Source: Streptomyces sp. MUM 203J (GTDB lineage Bacteria; Actinomycetota; Actinomycetes; Streptomycetales; Streptomycetaceae). From it: a stretch of 64,000 nucleotides of DNA. The stretch lies in the NCBI RefSeq assembly GCF_022414595.1, contig NZ_JADWYO010000007.1, positions 1 through 64,000 of the forward strand, in the 5' to 3' direction. The stretch's first letter is position 1; each line of letters begins with the position of its first letter. The notes beneath the pieces were generated by a model. It saw only the letters and a program-made list of their open reading frames with translations. It was not told where the DNA came from and did not search any database. Positions 42,254 through 51,235 of the stretch are shown in pieces. The position numbers were made by a program, and so were the translations under genes.

Positions 42254-43598
42254 GTGGCAGGAATGGTGATCGAAGCGCTGGACGATGTGCCGTGGGAGCA
42301 ACTGGAGGCGGCGACCGAGCACTACCCGGCTGAGGAGATGCCGCGCGTCCTGCGGCGCCTGGCGCTCAAGGGCGGGGCGGCGACCGAGGAGGACCAGTAT
42401 CCCCTGTTCGACTGCTTCGCGTTGGGGACCGGGCGCATCACCTCCGTCGCGACCGCCGCGCTGCCGTTCGTCGTTGCCCTCGCCGGTGATCCGGACATGG
42501 GCGCCCGGGTCACGCTCGTCCAGTTGCTGACAGGGCTGGCGAAGACGGCGGCCGAAGCCGGACCGGGGCTGGTCGACGCCGGGTGGCACGAGGCGTGGCA
42601 GCGGCAGCGCTCCCGGATGCGGGCGCTGCTCGCGGACCCGCGGCCCGAGATCCGCAGAGACGCCCTCCCTCTGGCAGAGGGGGTCGGGGAGCTGCTGGAG
42701 CGGTGGCACGCCGTGGCGCACCCGGCGGTGCGGCTGCCCGCGCTGCTCGCGCTGGGGGAGGCTGCGGACCGTTCCGATGACGCCGGGGTGAAGGACCGGG
42801 TGCGCGCGGTGGTGGCCGAGGTGGTGCGGACGGGTGGTCCCGTGATGCAGGTCGCGGCCGTGTGTGCCTGGGCGGCGTTCGATTCTGTGGCTCCGGTCCG
42901 CGAGCAGGAGCTGCTGGTGGAGATCCTTTCCGACCCGGCTGTGCGTCCGCAGTTCGAGGCGGTCTGGTACGTGCCGGACGTCGACGGTCCCCACACCCGT
43001 GAGGATGTCGTCTCGTGGGCGGCCTACCTGCTCGAAGACGCGCCGCGGACGCGGCTTTCCTTCGTGGTCCGTCTCATCCGTGCGGCGCGCCGGACCGGGG
43101 ACACGCTGCTGTGCCGGGCCGCGCTGGACGAGGGGTGGCGGTTACTGGTGGTCCGGCCGTCGGCGGCCTCCGCGCTGCTGCCGCTCGCGGGCGCGTTGCT
43201 GACCGACCCGGACGACGGCGTACGGTACCGGGCGGCCCACCTGCTCGCGGTGCTGGGGGCGCGTGCGGCTCCGTACGTCGACAGGCTGGCAGAACTCCTC
43301 GACGACGCGGGCGAGACAGGCTGCGGTCGCGCTGTGGTCGATCACAGGAGAGCCGGAGCCGAGTGCGTCCGTTCTGGAGGAATACGTGCGTCCCCTCGCT
43401 GACGGAGGCGATGCCGACTTCTGCCTCGACGCACTGCGGGCCCTCGCCCGGATCGGCACGGTTTCCCCTGGGACGCGGGAGATCCTGAGCGCGGTGCGGG
43501 TATCCGACCGGCGGCTGTCGGCATATCGGGACTACCGGGCGTTCCTGCAGGACGAGGATGCCAGGTCCGCGATCGACGACATCCTCGCTTCACCCTGA
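42254..43598 (+). pseudogene. HEAT-repeat protein with a frameshift near its C-terminus
   Basis: The first 350 residues form repeated helical pairs (HPAVRLPALLALGEAAD, DDGVRYRAAHLLAVLGA) in one frame up to AELLDDAGE near 43315. The natural continuation (ARQAAVALWSITGEPEP ... LADGGDADFCLDALRALARIGTV ... ARSAIDDILASP, end 43598) is in the next frame. A single-base change is enough to restore a full protein of about 448 residues. The unshifted frame ends at 43402 with a noncoding-like tail. A TTA codon occurs at 43142-43144. It may be a true pseudogene or a base-calling error; a similar HEAT protein follows. GTG 42254 or ATG 42263 may be the start. Confidence 0.75.
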
Positions 43599-43682
43599 TG
43601 ACCGCCCCGCCCCCGGGTCGACTCCTGCCTGCGGGAAAACCTGCGACAGGCGACTGCGCCGCCCCGTACGATCACCGGGTAC

Positions 43683-45089
43683 GTGAACGGGCTGGCTGGG
43701 GGGCGCGGCAATGCGCGAGGGTGTCGGGACCAGGTGGATGCGGCGGTGCTGCTCTCGTACGGCGCACCGCTCGTGAGCGTACTGGGTGCCGCCGAGTCCG
43801 GTGATTGGCTCGCGCTGGACACCGGGGTTCGCGATGCGCCCCTGCACCGGTCGGTGTACTTCCCCGAGCGCCGCTGCCTCGCACCGCTTCCCGACGATCT
43901 CGCGCAGGCGGACGAGCCACGCCTCGCGGTCGCACTCTGCCATCGCGACGGCCGGATCCGCGCGGCCGCGCTCCCGTTCGCGGAGCGGTACCCCGGTCTG
44001 CTGCCACTGGTCGTCATCCGCTGTGCCGACTGGGCGGAGCCGGTGCGGCAACGCGCCCGGCAGCTGCTTCGCGACGTGCTGGACGCGGACACGGCTGCCG
44101 GCCTCGCGGCGCTGGTCCTTCGCATGGGCCGTCGTGATCGGGGCGTTTTCGCTGTCGAGCTGCTCACCGAGGTTCTGGGCGCGGCACCACGGGACCGGCT
44201 CGATGTCCTCCTCGCCAGCCCGGACCTGGCCGTGCGGCGCTTCACGTACCGGCTGGGCGTCGAACACGGCCGTCTCGGCCCGGGCGAGCTGGCCGTCGCG
44301 GCGGGACGTGATCCGGACACCGTGGTCCAGGACGTCTGCTCCACAGCGGCGCTGGCAGCCCTGCGGGATGCCGGGCCGTCGGACGAGGTGATCGCACCCC
44401 TGCTGGCCGCGCGCGGGCCGCGGGCCCGTTCGGCCGGGGTCACAGCGCTGAGGCGGGCCGGACAGACCGAGCGGGCAGAGCCGTTTCTCGCTGACCGGTC
44501 CGGCCTGGTGCGCGCGTGCGCCCGGTACGTCGTGCGGCACCACGGTGGCGACCCCGCAGCCTGGTACCGGGAGCGGTGCGTGGTCCCGGGCGGTCCTGTT
44601 TCGGCACCCGGCGCGGTCATCGGCCTGGCCGAGTGCGGGCACCGCCATGATGCCGGGCTCTTGCGGTCGCTTCTCGCCCACCCGGACGGCCGGGTGCGGG
44701 CTCATGCCGTCGCCGGGTTGCGTGTGCTGGACGCGGCGGACGCAGATCTGCTGCTGCCGCTGATCGACGACCCGGTGTCCCGTGTCGTGCGGGAGACGGT
44801 CCACGCCCTGTTGCCTCATGCGAAGGCGCTGCCCGTCGGTCACCTGACGGGGCGTACCGGGCGGCAATGGCCGCGGCACGTCCGCACCGCCGCGTTCCGG
44901 CTGCTCACCGCGCGCCGCGGGGTGGTGGCGCTGCGCGCGGCGGTCGCCGGGCTGGACGATCCGGACGTGAAGCTGCGCACCTGGGCCGAGCAGGGCGTGC
45001 GGTGCTGGAGCCCCGCCGACGACGAGCCGCTCGTCGACACGGAGGTCGATGAACTTCTCGAACGGAGCCGGCACCTCTTCAGCGGCTGA
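43683..45089 (+). CDS. HEAT-repeat protein
   Basis: A 468-residue protein made of helical repeats with the PBS-lyase/HEAT pattern (DGRIRAAALPFAERYPG, EPVRQRARQLLRDVL, HPDGRVRAHAVAGLRVLDAAD, DPVSRVVRETVHALLPHA, DPDVKLRTWAEQGVRCW). No signal peptide or catalytic motif is seen. It follows the frameshifted HEAT gene in the same direction by 84 bases, and the two are probably paralogues. Such proteins act as scaffolds or bind other proteins; the partner is unknown. The start GTG 43683 is not supported by a strong ribosome site. Confidence 0.75.
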   Translation: MNGLAGGRGNARGCRDQVDAAVLLSYGAPLVSVLGAAESGDWLALDTGVRDAPLHRSVYFPERRCLAPLPDDLAQADEPRLAVALCHRDGRIRAAALPFAERYPGLLPLVVIRCADWAEPVRQRARQLLRDVLDADTAAGLAALVLRMGRRDRGVFAVELLTEVLGAAPRDRLDVLLASPDLAVRRFTYRLGVEHGRLGPGELAVAAGRDPDTVVQDVCSTAALAALRDAGPSDEVIAPLLAARGPRARSAGVTALRRAGQTERAEPFLADRSGLVRACARYVVRHHGGDPAAWYRERCVVPGGPVSAPGAVIGLAECGHRHDAGLLRSLLAHPDGRVRAHAVAGLRVLDAADADLLLPLIDDPVSRVVRETVHALLPHAKALPVGHLTGRTGRQWPRHVRTAAFRLLTARRGVVALRAAVAGLDDPDVKLRTWAEQGVRCWSPADDEPLVDTEVDELLERSRHLFSG

Positions 45090-45552
45090 CTCCACGCTGC
45101 GGCTACGCATGCGGCGAGCCGGGCACCCTGCACAGCAGGGCGCTCCGATGACAGATCAGTTCCCTTGCCGGGAGGTTCGTGAGGTGGTGTTCGCCTCTCG
45201 CTGGGGGTGAGGGTGCGGGGCGGGGGTCTGGTTCGGCCGCCCGGCCTACGCCGGATCGTCCCGCTCACAAGGTCGTCATGGGTTCGATGAGGATGCGGGC
45301 GTCCGCCCGCTCTGCACAACGCATCGACTACGTGCTCTTCCGTGGCAGGATCAAAGCCCTGGTGAGCGACCGGGGGGCCGGTCAGCTTGACGGGCTCGGC
45401 CTCGACGCTACGGCGGCGGGGCGGAGGCGGGCGCGGGTGTGACCGCGGCTGACGCGGTGGCATGAAGGTTTCGGCGGACGGCGGTGGGCGGACGCTCCCG
45501 TCGGGGACGTGCTCCCCCGGCTGCCGCCGATACCTCCTCGCTCGACGCCCGT
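45090..45552. other. Intergenic region between convergent HEAT and PaaX genes
   Basis: No gene is supported. A minus-strand read near 45345-45410 (EAEPVKLTGPPVAHQGFDPA) looks protein-like but has no start and is short. No clear terminator hairpin was found. Confidence 0.4.
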
Positions 45553-46515
45553 TCATCCGCCGTGGCCCCCGTCGGGCGATTCGCCCTGGTCGTCGGCGGG
45601 CTTCGCATCCTGTCCGGGTGTATCGGTGAGGGCGTCGTCGTAGAGGCGGAAGAGCTTCAGGTCACTGCGGTCCTGGCGGTGCTCGTTCTCGGCGGCGAGG
45701 GCCTTCCAGCACTGCGCGGTCAGTGCGCGGGCGCGGGTGCCCGGCCAGGGCTGGGGAAGCAGTTCGGGGGGCAGGAGCGGGTCGGGCCGCATGGCGGTGG
45801 TGAAGGCAGCGGCGAGCTCGACCGCGTACGTCAGCCGTTCGTTCGTGGTCGGCCGGGCCGCTCGGGTCAGCCGGTCCAGGCGTGCGGCGGCGAGGGCGGC
45901 GAGCTCTTCGTGGCGCTCCGCGATCGTGTCGAGCGGCCAGAGTCGGGCCGCCAGTCGTGCCGGGTCGTCCTCGTCGCCCAGACGCAGGTCCCGGCTGGTC
46001 AGGCTGGTGAGGAAGGGCATGACACCGAGGTGTCGGGCGTGGGCCTCGACGATCGGGCCGATCGCGTTGGCGGAGACGTAGAGACCGCCCTGGAGTGGTG
46101 CGGCGCCGAGATGGATGAGCGTGTCGCGCAGGGAGTCGCGGGCGTGGCGGGCGGTTTCGGGGATGGCGAAGGCGAACAGGTGCCAGGTCTCGTCCCAGGG
46201 GGCGAGTCCGTGGTCCTGGCGGTAGGCGTGGCGGACGTATTCGGCGTCGGGTGCGATGGCTCCGGTGGGGTCGGCGGTGGCCCGCAGCACGGCCTTGCGG
46301 CCCCGGCCCTGCCGGGTGAAGCGGCCCTCGGCGACGAGGCGTTTGACGCAGAGCCTGACTTGTTGGCCGGTCATGCCCAGGGCGTCGGCCACGGCGTGGA
46401 GTTCGCCGGCGTCGACGGTGCCGTCCTGGCGGAGGAGGGCGAAGACCAGGGTGCGGGTGGCGACCTGGGGTGCGGTGACTCCGGCGAGAGGGGTCGCCGC
46501 CGGGGCCTCGGCCAT
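45553..46515 (-). CDS. PaaX-like transcriptional regulator
   Basis: A 320-residue regulator from ATG 46515 (GAGGAG five bases upstream). The N-terminal winged helix reads TRTLVFALLRQDGTVDAGELHAVADALGMTGQQ, then RLCVKRLVAEGRFTRQGRGRKAVLRAT; the middle domain has WDETWHLFAFAIPE typical of PaaX, and the C-terminal helical domain contains RLYDDALTDTPG. The PaaX family represses aromatic (phenylacetate-type) catabolism in response to CoA thioesters, but no such genes lie nearby. Its start overlaps the stop of the GNAT gene (TGATG), so the two form an operon divergent from an alpha/beta hydrolase. Confidence 0.85.
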   Translation of the reverse strand: MAEAPAATPLAGVTAPQVATRTLVFALLRQDGTVDAGELHAVADALGMTGQQVRLCVKRLVAEGRFTRQGRGRKAVLRATADPTGAIAPDAEYVRHAYRQDHGLAPWDETWHLFAFAIPETARHARDSLRDTLIHLGAAPLQGGLYVSANAIGPIVEAHARHLGVMPFLTSLTSRDLRLGDEDDPARLAARLWPLDTIAERHEELAALAAARLDRLTRAARPTTNERLTYAVELAAAFTTAMRPDPLLPPELLPQPWPGTRARALTAQCWKALAAENEHRQDRSDLKLFRLYDDALTDTPGQDAKPADDQGESPDGGHGG

Positions 46516-47138
46516 CACTGCTCCTCGGGGGCGTCGGCGGGGTGTGTGGAGACGGCGCGGTGCATGGTCGTGACCGCGCCGAAGCCCATCAGGCCTTTGA
46601 GGTACGGGGTTCGCTCCGTGCGTACGGGGAGGAATCCGTGTCGCCGGTACAGGGCGAGGGCACGCGGGTTGACGTCGATCACGTCCAGGCGGACACGGGA
46701 GCAGTCGTGTTCGGCTGCGATGGCGGCGATCTCCGTCAGCAGGAGGCCGCCGATGCCCGTGCCCCTGCAGGTGGGAGCAACGGCGATGCCGTCCATGACC
46801 AGTTCGCCTGGTGCGGGGGCGCGTTCGAACAGGGCCAGGAGGGCGAGGCGTGGCAGGCCGCGGAAGAAGCCGTAGCGGGACAGCACGTCACGCACTCCGC
46901 CTCCGGTCAGGGCGCGCCCCGCCAGCTGGTAACCCGCCACGCCCACGACGCCGCCGTCCGGGGCGAGGGCGACCACGGCACGGTCGTGGTGGAGGTGGCG
47001 GGCCATGAAGGCGCGGCCCTGGTCGGCGGGGCCCAGGGCGGCGCCGAGCTTGCGGCCGAACGCCTCCCAGTACAGCTCGGCGACACGTTCCTCGGCACCG
47101 CGTGGGACGCCGCGCCGGATGACGACCGCTGTGTTCAC
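46515..47138 (-). CDS. GNAT-family N-acetyltransferase
   Basis: A 207-residue GNAT protein from GTG 47138, chosen because AGGAGG lies four bases upstream. Motif A is MDGIAVAPTCRGTGIGGLLLTEIAAIA (the CRGTGIG loop binds acetyl-CoA), followed by NPRALALYRRHGFLPVRTE (motif B). It ends inside the PaaX start. The substrate is unknown. Confidence 0.87.
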   Translation of the reverse strand: MNTAVVIRRGVPRGAEERVAELYWEAFGRKLGAALGPADQGRAFMARHLHHDRAVVALAPDGGVVGVAGYQLAGRALTGGGVRDVLSRYGFFRGLPRLALLALFERAPAPGELVMDGIAVAPTCRGTGIGGLLLTEIAAIAAEHDCSRVRLDVIDVNPRALALYRRHGFLPVRTERTPYLKGLMGFGAVTTMHRAVSTHPADAPEEQ

Positions 47139-47189
47139 AACTCCTCCTCGCACTCGCCGAGCAAGCATAGTACGTTCGTTCTGAATACG

Positions 47190-47206
47190 ATCGTTCATTA
47201 AACGAT
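47190..47206. promoter_or_regulatory. Inverted repeat in the GNAT-PaaX / hydrolase divergent promoter
   Basis: ATCGTT-CATTA-AACGAT is a perfect 6+6 inverted repeat in an A/T-rich stretch (47165-47210) that also contains CGTTCGTTC. It is a candidate operator for the PaaX-like regulator controlling both directions. Confidence 0.45.
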
Positions 47207-47229
47207 AGCTTCTGGAGAGGGGGAGGCCG

Positions 47230-48342
47230 ATGGCCGGGAGAGGGACTGCACCGACACGTCGCCGGAGGGCGGTACGGGCCCTGCTGGCGACACTGGCCGC
47301 ACTGGCGGTCGCGGCGGCCGGCCTGGGTGGGCTGGTGGTGTGGCAGCACAGCTACGACCTGCGGGAGGAAGCCGTGACGGTCCGCCACGGGGGGCACGTC
47401 CTGAAGGGGGTCCTGGCTCTCCCCGCGGATGGGGAGGGTCCGTTCCCGCTCGTGGTCTTCGTCCACGGGGACGGGCCCGTCGACGCCACACACGATTCCT
47501 TCTACCGTCCGATCTGGGAGGCCCTCGCAGAGGCCGGGTACGCGTCGCTGTCGTGGAACAAGCCGGGGGTGGGCGGCGCTCCGGGAGACTGGCTCGACCA
47601 GTCCATGGACGACCGGGCCGACGAGGCCGCCGGCGCCATCGCCTGGGCCCGGACGCGGCCTGAGATCGACGGCCGTCGGATCGGGCTCTGGGGCGCCAGC
47701 CAGGCCGGCTGGGTCCTTCCGAAGATCACCGCCAGGGTGCCCGGGGTACGGTTCGCCATCGCGGTCTCACCCGCCGTCAACTGGCACCGGCAGGGCCGCT
47801 ACAACCTCCTCGCCGAACTCCGCCGCGACGGCGCCTCGGACACGGAGACCGCGGCCGCCCTCCGCCGCCGCGAGAAGGTCCTGGAGCTGCTCGAACGCGA
47901 CGCCTCGCACGAGGAATACGTACGGGCCATGGGTGACGGGCACGGAATGACGGCCGCCCGCTGGCGGTTCGTCGCCAGGAACCACACCGCGGACGCCGGC
48001 GCGGACCTGCCCGCACTGCGCGGCGTGCCTCTCCTGCTGGTGCTCGCCGGAAAGGACGTGAACGTCGACACCGCGGAGACCGAGTCCGTCTACCGGAAGC
48101 TGCTGCCCGGTCCCGCGTTGCGCGTCGCCCACTACCCCGGCGCTTCACACAGCCTGGTCAGGGACGACGTCGAGAGCTCACCGCTGCGTCTCCCCCTGAC
48201 GGCTCTGTTCGCGCCGCGTGGCCTGTTCGCCGAGGGCTTCCTGGCCGATCAGCGCGATTTCCTGGCCTCCCTCGACACGGCATCGACGCCGTCGCGAGAA
48301 GCCGGTGCCGAGCCCTGGCGGGACGGAAACCGTACCCCGTGA
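47230..48342 (+). CDS. Alpha/beta hydrolase with N-terminal membrane anchor
   Basis: A 370-residue hydrolase. Residues about 15-40 (VRALLATLAALAVAAAGLGGLVVW) form a signal anchor after an arginine-rich start. The fold shows VVFVHGDGPVDA (oxyanion loop), GLWGASQAGW (nucleophile Ser in GxSxG), LVLAGKDVNVD (Asp) and GASHSLV (His). Residues and layout fit an esterase/peptidase of the BD-FAE/DLH type. It is divergent from the GNAT-PaaX operon with a shared operator-like site. The substrate is unknown; the active site should face outward. Confidence 0.85.
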   Translation: MAGRGTAPTRRRRAVRALLATLAALAVAAAGLGGLVVWQHSYDLREEAVTVRHGGHVLKGVLALPADGEGPFPLVVFVHGDGPVDATHDSFYRPIWEALAEAGYASLSWNKPGVGGAPGDWLDQSMDDRADEAAGAIAWARTRPEIDGRRIGLWGASQAGWVLPKITARVPGVRFAIAVSPAVNWHRQGRYNLLAELRRDGASDTETAAALRRREKVLELLERDASHEEYVRAMGDGHGMTAARWRFVARNHTADAGADLPALRGVPLLLVLAGKDVNVDTAETESVYRKLLPGPALRVAHYPGASHSLVRDDVESSPLRLPLTALFAPRGLFAEGFLADQRDFLASLDTASTPSREAGAEPWRDGNRTP

Positions 48343-48716
48343 CTCACGAATGAGGCCCGTGGGCTGCGAGAACACCTGGGAGCGGCGGATGCGCACGCCG
48401 CGTGACTTCGCAGAGCTGTTCGGCTCCGCCGACCTCTCCCTGGTGCCGATCCGCGAGCCGGGGCGCCCGTGCGTGGAGGGAGTGCTCACGGAGAAGGCGG
48501 ACGCCCCGGCCAAGGGCCTGCCGCCCGTGCGGCAGCGTTGACGACCACGACGCCGTCCAGGTGGTGCCGCACCCTTCCGGTCCGGGCCTCGTGCCCGTCA
48601 CGGATGAGGTCGAGCACCACCGCGCGTCCGGCGACCGGGCCGAGCACTCCCTGCCCGGGCACACTCAGCTCGTCCAGGGCGTGGACGTAGTGCGCCACCG
48701 CCTGCCGGGCCGGTGA
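48343..48716. other. Region without a supported gene
   Basis: Short frames exist on both strands (plus 48390-48541 TPRDFAELFGSADLSLVPIR; minus 48486-48698 HYVHALDELSVPGQGVLGPV), but none has a start signal or a family I recognise. They may be decayed pieces. Confidence 0.35.
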
Positions 48717-49396
48717 TCACGGGATCGCCGTCAGCACGATCTTGCCCTGACCTGAAGGTGGCCCTGCGCGGCCCGTGTATGTGCGCTGCCCGCCTCGGGC
48801 AGTGGGTAGGTGCTGTCCACCGCGACCTGGAGCCTGCCCTCGCCGAACAGGCGCCCGGTCTCGGCGAGCTGGCGGCCGCTGGAACGCACCTGGATGTTCG
48901 AGACGGTGATGCCCAGACCCGCCGTCACTTCCTGGTCGTACTGGGCGAAGAACACCGGCAGCATGGTGCCGCCACGCTTGAGCACGGTCAGGAAGCGTGA
49001 GCTGTCCGGGCCACCGACGGTGTCGATCACCAGGTCGACGCCGCTGACCACGTCCGCGGCCTGCGTCCTGGTGTAGTCGATGAACTCGTCGGCGCCGAGC
49101 TTGTGCAGGAACTGCTCGTGCCGGCCCGAGGCCACCGCGACGACGTGTGCCCCCTGCCATTTCGCCAGTTGCACCGCGAAGTGGCCCACCCCACCGGCGG
49201 CCCCGTTGACCAGCACGGTCATAACTGGCGTGATCGGCACCGGCCGGTGCACCCGGCCGGTGAAGGGGGACGGCACGTCGTGGCCGAGATCAACCAGGTA
49301 CTGCCAGGCCGTGAGTACGGCCATCGGCGCCCCAGCCGCCTGCACGTGACCGATACCGGCCGGCTTGTGCGCCAGGTCCGAAGCCGGCGCGGCCAC
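48717..49396 (-). pseudogene. Quinone oxidoreductase (zinc-type ADH superfamily), truncated and frameshifted
   Basis: The NADP-binding half is clear (VNGAAGGVGHFAVQLAKWQGAHVVAVAS, LGADEFIDYT, VDLVIDTVGG, STYPLPEA), but the N-terminal catalytic domain of about 100 residues is missing: the frame starts amid AHKPAGIGHVQAAGAPMAVLTAWQ. At the C-terminus, AAQGHLQ should continue to GKIVLTAIP, which is present only in another frame ending at 48717. It is therefore broken at both ends. Confidence 0.75.
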
Positions 49397-49401
49397 ACGG
49401 C

Positions 49402-49770
49402 GTGACGACGGCCTGGAGCAAGAACGGCATCCGGGGATGGATCCAGACGTTCCGCGACGGCGAGGTCCGCGTCTCCTTCGCCGTCTGGATCCGCGATGTC
49501 GACGCGTCGGGCTACTTCGACGACCTGGACGCCGCCTACGAGGAAGGCGAACGGGTGCTGAGCGCCTGCCTCCCTGAGATCGAGGAGTCTCCGCTCGCAG
49601 GGCGCCTCGTCGAAGTCCAGCAGCAGGCGGCGGGCGAGGACGACTTCATCGCGGTGCGGAAGTGGGCGTCGGGCGGCCAGATCCTGACCGCCGGCGTGAT
49701 ACAGCAGGACACCGACCTGCCGGTCATGGTCGTCATCGCCTTGCAGGAGCCCGGGCCCGCTTCCACGTGA
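49402..49770 (+). CDS. Hypothetical protein
   Basis: A 122-residue protein from ATG 49402 with good codon bias. It has strands RGWIQTFRDGEVRVSFAVWI, an acidic helix YFDDLDAAYEEGERVLSACL, and a later strand pair around DDFIAVRKWASGGQIL. No signal, membrane segment or family is recognised. It abuts the truncated oxidoreductase on the opposite strand. Confidence 0.5.
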   Translation: MTTAWSKNGIRGWIQTFRDGEVRVSFAVWIRDVDASGYFDDLDAAYEEGERVLSACLPEIEESPLAGRLVEVQQQAAGEDDFIAVRKWASGGQILTAGVIQQDTDLPVMVVIALQEPGPAST

Positions 49771-50182
49771 GCCGACCCGACGTGCGCCCGCTGCCCCTGA
49801 GCCGGCGCAGGTCACCCGGGACACCAGGCCATCGGCACGGACGGCAGGGGCGGTCTGTGCCGACGGCTGTGGAAGGGGCGGACCGCACTCCGCTCGGGCA
49901 GGCGAGCGGCCCCGCCGGCCCGCCAGGCCCTGTGTGTCAGGCGCTGCCGCGGCAGCGGCCGCCCGGCCAGCCGCTGGACGAGACCGCCGCGCTCGCGCCA
50001 CTGCTCCTGTCGTCGAGAAGCCCTGAGCCGCTCGGGCAGACGCCGCCCGAGCCCTGTCACCACGGCGCACCCGGGCCGATGGCCGAGGGTCCTCAGCCTC
50101 CACACACTGCGACCTCCGGCTCCGGTCGTCCGTGCGGTCGGCATCGGCGTTGCCTTCGCCTTCGCCTCGACGGCGATGGTGT
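49771..50182. other. Region without a supported gene
   Basis: It lies between the hypothetical gene and the 3' end of the sigma factor gene. All open frames have poor codon bias. No RNA or repeat was recognised. Confidence 0.45.
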
Positions 50183-51136
50183 TCAGCTCGATGGCGTAGG
50201 CCGCTCGGTCCACGCGTGGAGCTTGTCGGGGTTCAGGACCATCCACAGGTCCGTGATCCTGTCGTCGTTGTCGACGTCGACGGCGATGACCGCGACCGTC
50301 GCGCCGTCGAGGCGGACGACGAGGCCAAGACGGTCGTTGACATGCTCTTCGACGATGTCCATGCCGGGGTCCTTGCGCATGAGCCCGATCAGCAGGCGGG
50401 CCACCTTCTCCCCGCCGACCACCGTCCGGGTGGCGGCCCGGACCTTGTCACCGCCGTCGGCGTGCGAGCGCGCTTCGGGGTCGAGCAGCTGGACCAGAGC
50501 GTCCAGGTCACCGGTCTCGCACGCGACGCGGAACGCGGAGACGACGTGGCGGTGCCGGTGCGCGTCGTTGGTGAGGGGGCGTGCCTTGGCCAGGCGGCGC
50601 CTCGCGGAGGCGGCGAGCTGGCGGCAGGCGGCGGGGCTGCGTCCGACCGTCTCCGCGACCTCGGCGAAGGGCATGCCGAACACGTCGTGCAGGACGAAGG
50701 CGACGCGCTCGGCCGGTGTCATCGACTCCAGGACGACGAGCATGCCCATGCTCACCGACTCGTCCAGGGTGACCTGGTCGGCGGGGTCGCGGGTGTTCAG
50801 CCGGGTGCCGTCTCCGTCGGTACTGCTCCAGGTGCCGCTGTGGCGGAGCGGTTCGGGCAGCCACTCGCCCGTGTACTGCTCCCGGCGCACGCGGGCCGAG
50901 GCGAGATGGTCCAGACAGATACGGCCGGCGACCTTGGTCAGCCAGGCCAGGGGGGTGGCGATGGCCTGCTGTTCGGCTTCGGACAGGGCGTACCAGCGCG
51001 AGTACGTCTCCTGTACGACGTCTTCGGCATCCTGGAGGGTGCCGAGCATGCGGTAGCTGAGGTTGATCAGTCTGCGGCGCTCCGCGAACAGCGCGGGCAG
51101 CGACAGTTCGGTTTCCGGGCTGTCGGATGTGCTCAT
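50183..51136 (-). CDS. ECF41-type RNA polymerase sigma factor with SnoaL-like C-terminus
   Basis: A 317-residue sigma factor. Sigma region 2 is RRRLINLSYRMLGTLQDAEDVVQETYSRW; region 4 is LDESVSMGMLVVLESMTPAERVAFVLHDVFGMPFAEVAETVGRSPAACRQLA. The linker carries WLPEP and the extra C-terminal NTF2-like domain carries DGGDK, both hallmarks of ECF41, whose C-terminal domain controls activity in place of an anti-sigma factor. ATG 51136 has GAGGA nine bases upstream. It is the third gene of a leftward set with an NmrA-like SDR and a membrane protein, matching the ECF41 rule of linkage to an oxidoreductase/epimerase gene. Confidence 0.92.
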   Translation of the reverse strand: MSTSDSPETELSLPALFAERRRLINLSYRMLGTLQDAEDVVQETYSRWYALSEAEQQAIATPLAWLTKVAGRICLDHLASARVRREQYTGEWLPEPLRHSGTWSSTDGDGTRLNTRDPADQVTLDESVSMGMLVVLESMTPAERVAFVLHDVFGMPFAEVAETVGRSPAACRQLAASARRRLAKARPLTNDAHRHRHVVSAFRVACETGDLDALVQLLDPEARSHADGGDKVRAATRTVVGGEKVARLLIGLMRKDPGMDIVEEHVNDRLGLVVRLDGATVAVIAVDVDNDDRITDLWMVLNPDKLHAWTERPTPSS

Positions 51137-51235
51137 GGTGTGTGTTCCTCTACAGGCACGAAGGGCGGGGCGAGTGCCCTCGAAACGACCGTCCGTCCCG
51201 AGGGCGGCGAGCGAGGGAGGAGGGCGGGTTCCGGG

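Noticed and set aside
49812-50246. Minus-strand 144-codon open frame downstream of the sigma factor gene
   Set aside because: Arginine-rich translation without family, overlapping the end of the sigma factor gene in another frame.
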